Part shown: piece by piece, positions 5,972-7,284 of the stretch
Numbering within the stretch: the first letter of the stretch is position 1
Layout of the letters: the number at the start of each line of letters is the position of its first letter
Assembly: GCA_040509055.1 (NCBI GenBank)
Contig: JBEVLT010000342.1
Coordinates: 1 to 7,284 of the forward strand
Source: JAJKIP01 sp040509055
Lineage (GTDB): Bacteria; Bacteroidota; Bacteroidia; Chitinophagales; Chitinophagaceae
Direction of reading: 5' to 3'
Length of the DNA: 7,284 nt
The notes under the pieces: generated by a model
Told to the model about the DNA's origin: nothing
Seen by the model: only the letters and a program-made list of their open reading frames with translations
The model's database searches: none
Made by a program: the position numbers and the translations under genes

Positions 5972-6997
5972 TTATCTCATGACAAAAGGATACTTATCGT
6001 AGTTTTTGAGAGCAATACCCGTGCCGCGCACCACGCTTTTCAGGGGGTCGTCTGCTACATGCACCGGCAGCTTGATCTTCTGGCTCAGCCGCTTGTCCAG
6101 CCCGCGCAGCAATGCGCCACCGCCCGTCAGGTACAGCCCGCGGCGGTAGATGTCGGCGGCCAGTTCGGGAGGCGTTTGCTCCAGCGCCTTGAGGATCGCT
6201 TCTTCTATTTTAAAAATGCTCTTGTCCAGCGCCTCGGCTATTTCCTGGTAGCTGACCATGATCTGCTTGGGAATGCCTGTTACCAGGTCGCGCCCGTTTA
6301 CAGGAATATCTTCCGGCGGGTTTTCCAGGTCTTTCATGGCCGCCCCGACGTTGATCTTGATCTGCTCGGCCGTCCGCTCGCCGATCAGCAGGCTGTGGTA
6401 GCGGCGCAGGGCCTCCATGATGTCGGCCGTGAATTCGTCGCCGGCAATCCGGATGCTCTGGTCGCACACGATCCCTGCCAGGGCAATGACCGTGATACCG
6501 GTGGTGCCCCCGCCAATATCAATGATCATATTACCTACCGGCTCTTCCACATCGATGCCGATACCCAGCGCAGCAGCCATCGGCTCGTGCAGCAGGTATA
6601 CTTCTTTGGCGCCGGCCTGCTCCGCGCTATCCCGCACCGCCCTTTTCTCCACCTCGGTGATGGAAGAAGGGATGCAGATCATCATGCGCCAGCTCGGTGG
6701 AAACAGCGGCTTTTTGGGATATACCAGCTTGATCAGTTCGCGGATCATCAGCTCCGCGGCGTTGAAATCGGCAATTACGCCATCTTTCAGCGGCCGCACG
6801 GTACGGATGCTTTCGTGCGTTTTTTCATGCATCATCAGCGCCTTTTTCCCCACAGCCAGCACTTCCTTCGGATTGTTTCGGTTCAGCGCTACAATGCTCG
6901 GTTCATTTACAGCTACTTCGTCGTTGTGTATGATGAGGGTATTGGCGGTACCCAGGTCCATTGCAATCTCTTGTGTAAACCAGTTGAAGAGTCCCAT
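5972..6997 (-). CDS. mreB: MreB, actin-like rod-shape-determining protein
   Basis: MreB is the bacterial actin homologue that forms membrane-bound filaments and orients side-wall synthesis. The 341-residue protein has the usual length. The ATP-binding motifs are intact: phosphate 1 DLGTANT (14-20), E138 in HEPMAAA (expected catalytic Glu), phosphate 2 DIGGGTT (160-166) and the adenosine motif TGGGALLRGL (291-300). The N-terminus MGLFNWFTQE is short and amphipathic, as in MreB proteins that bind the membrane through an N-terminal helix. The next landmark, the phosphate 1 loop, lies so close to the ATG at 6997 that no other start fits. AAGGA directly abuts the ATG, too close for a standard ribosome site. 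The gene is first in the cluster, with a good promoter upstream, and is separated from mreC by 95 bp. Confidence 0.97.
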   Translation of the reverse strand: MGLFNWFTQEIAMDLGTANTLIIHNDEVAVNEPSIVALNRNNPKEVLAVGKKALMMHEKTHESIRTVRPLKDGVIADFNAAELMIRELIKLVYPKKPLFPPSWRMMICIPSSITEVEKRAVRDSAEQAGAKEVYLLHEPMAAALGIGIDVEEPVGNMIIDIGGGTTGITVIALAGIVCDQSIRIAGDEFTADIMEALRRYHSLLIGERTAEQIKINVGAAMKDLENPPEDIPVNGRDLVTGIPKQIMVSYQEIAEALDKSIFKIEEAILKALEQTPPELAADIYRRGLYLTGGGALLRGLDKRLSQKIKLPVHVADDPLKSVVRGTGIALKNYDKYPFVMR

Positions 6998-7031
6998 TCC
7001 TTATACGTCTTAATATGTAATCAATAGTCTG

Positions 7032-7063
7032 CAAAGTTGGAGGAAATAATTTGAATTAGCAAA
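7032..7063 (-). promoter_or_regulatory. Probable Bacteroidota-type promoter for the mreB operon
   Basis: On the minus strand, TTTG (7060-7063), a 20-bp spacer and CAACTTTG (7032-7039) match the Bacteroidota consensus except for C instead of T at the first -7 base. The predicted start is near 7025, which gives a leader of about 25-30 bases before the mreB ATG at 6997. It is the best candidate for expression of the whole mre cluster. Other TTTG motifs upstream have no partner at the right distance. Confidence 0.62.
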
Positions 7064-7284
7064 GCTGAAACCCTTGTCAGTCAAAGATTTTTTTGAGTTA
7101 GCGGTTTTGATGTACATAATCGTTTGCAAAAAAATTCCGTTGTTAAAATCAATCATCACCAAAATGACGAGATCAGCAGCAGAGAACTCTAACGTTTTTT
7201 TACTCCTTCCTATTATTCAACTCCCCGGGTTTTATACTTGCAAAAACTACTTACCGACTGTATAACATCTTTGCCGGGGTTATT
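7064..7284. other. AT-rich intergenic end of the window, no gene seen
   Basis: No convincing coding frame is present; the one plus-strand frame here (7074-7265) has a TTG start and an unremarkable translation. Near the right edge two nested inverted repeats occur: CCCCGG (7223-7228) with CCGGGG (7274-7279), and TATAC (7233-7237) with GTATA (7260-7264). CATCTTTG (7266-7273) on the plus strand resembles a -7 element, but no -33 element lies 19-21 bp upstream. This could be the start region of a divergent gene beyond the edge; the evidence is thin. Confidence 0.3.

Noticed and set aside
6059..7027. A 322-codon plus-strand open frame opposite mreB
   Set aside because: It is a shadow of mreB, with a His/Gln/Asp-rich translation and no recognisable motif or promoter.
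7074..7265. A 63-codon plus-strand frame upstream of mreB
   Set aside because: It has a TTG start, no ribosome site and no family resemblance, and it overlaps the AT-rich regulatory region.

Overview
The window holds a complete rod-shape (elongasome) gene cluster, all on the minus strand, in the order mreB - mreC - mreD - mrdA (PBP2) - rodA. It is followed by a metallo-beta-lactamase-fold hydrolase gene. I read the source as a member of the Bacteroidota, most likely a Chitinophaga-like member of the Chitinophagaceae. The reasons are the gene order, the protein sequences, the near absence of Shine-Dalgarno sequences before the start codons, and upstream elements that match the Bacteroidota promoter pattern TTTG-N19-21-TAnnTTTG. 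The family-level placement is an inference; I could not run a search.

Layout from right to left, which is the direction of transcription: positions 6998-7284 are non-coding and carry a good promoter for mreB (7032-7063). mreB covers 5972-6997. A 95-bp gap follows, with a degenerate 7-bp tandem repeat, a small hairpin and a possible 28-codon reading frame that runs into the start of mreC. mreC (4998-5876, TTG start) and mreD (4468-5001, GTG start) overlap by 4 bp. A 141-bp gap (4327-4467) contains a full consensus promoter for mrdA-rodA. mrdA (2218-4326) and rodA (884-2221) overlap by 4 bp. A 61-bp gap with a weaker promoter leads to the hydrolase gene (76-822). At the left edge, a plus-strand frame open from position 1 to 113 may be the end of a convergent gene.

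The five shape genes are expected to act as one machine. MreB filaments on the inner face of the membrane position MreC and MreD. These activate the transpeptidase PBP2, which works with its partner glycosyltransferase RodA to insert side-wall peptidoglycan. The promoter layout suggests two expression units: mreBCD, and the enzyme pair mrdA-rodA, which can also be transcribed on its own. The hydrolase has a complete set of predicted metal ligands, but its substrate is unknown.

The window is mainly a conserved housekeeping locus; I found no convincing new system. The points most worth a second look are the mreB-mreC junction (heptad repeat, possible leader frame, TTG start), the internal mrdA promoter, and a Cys/His cluster in PBP2 that could bind a metal.
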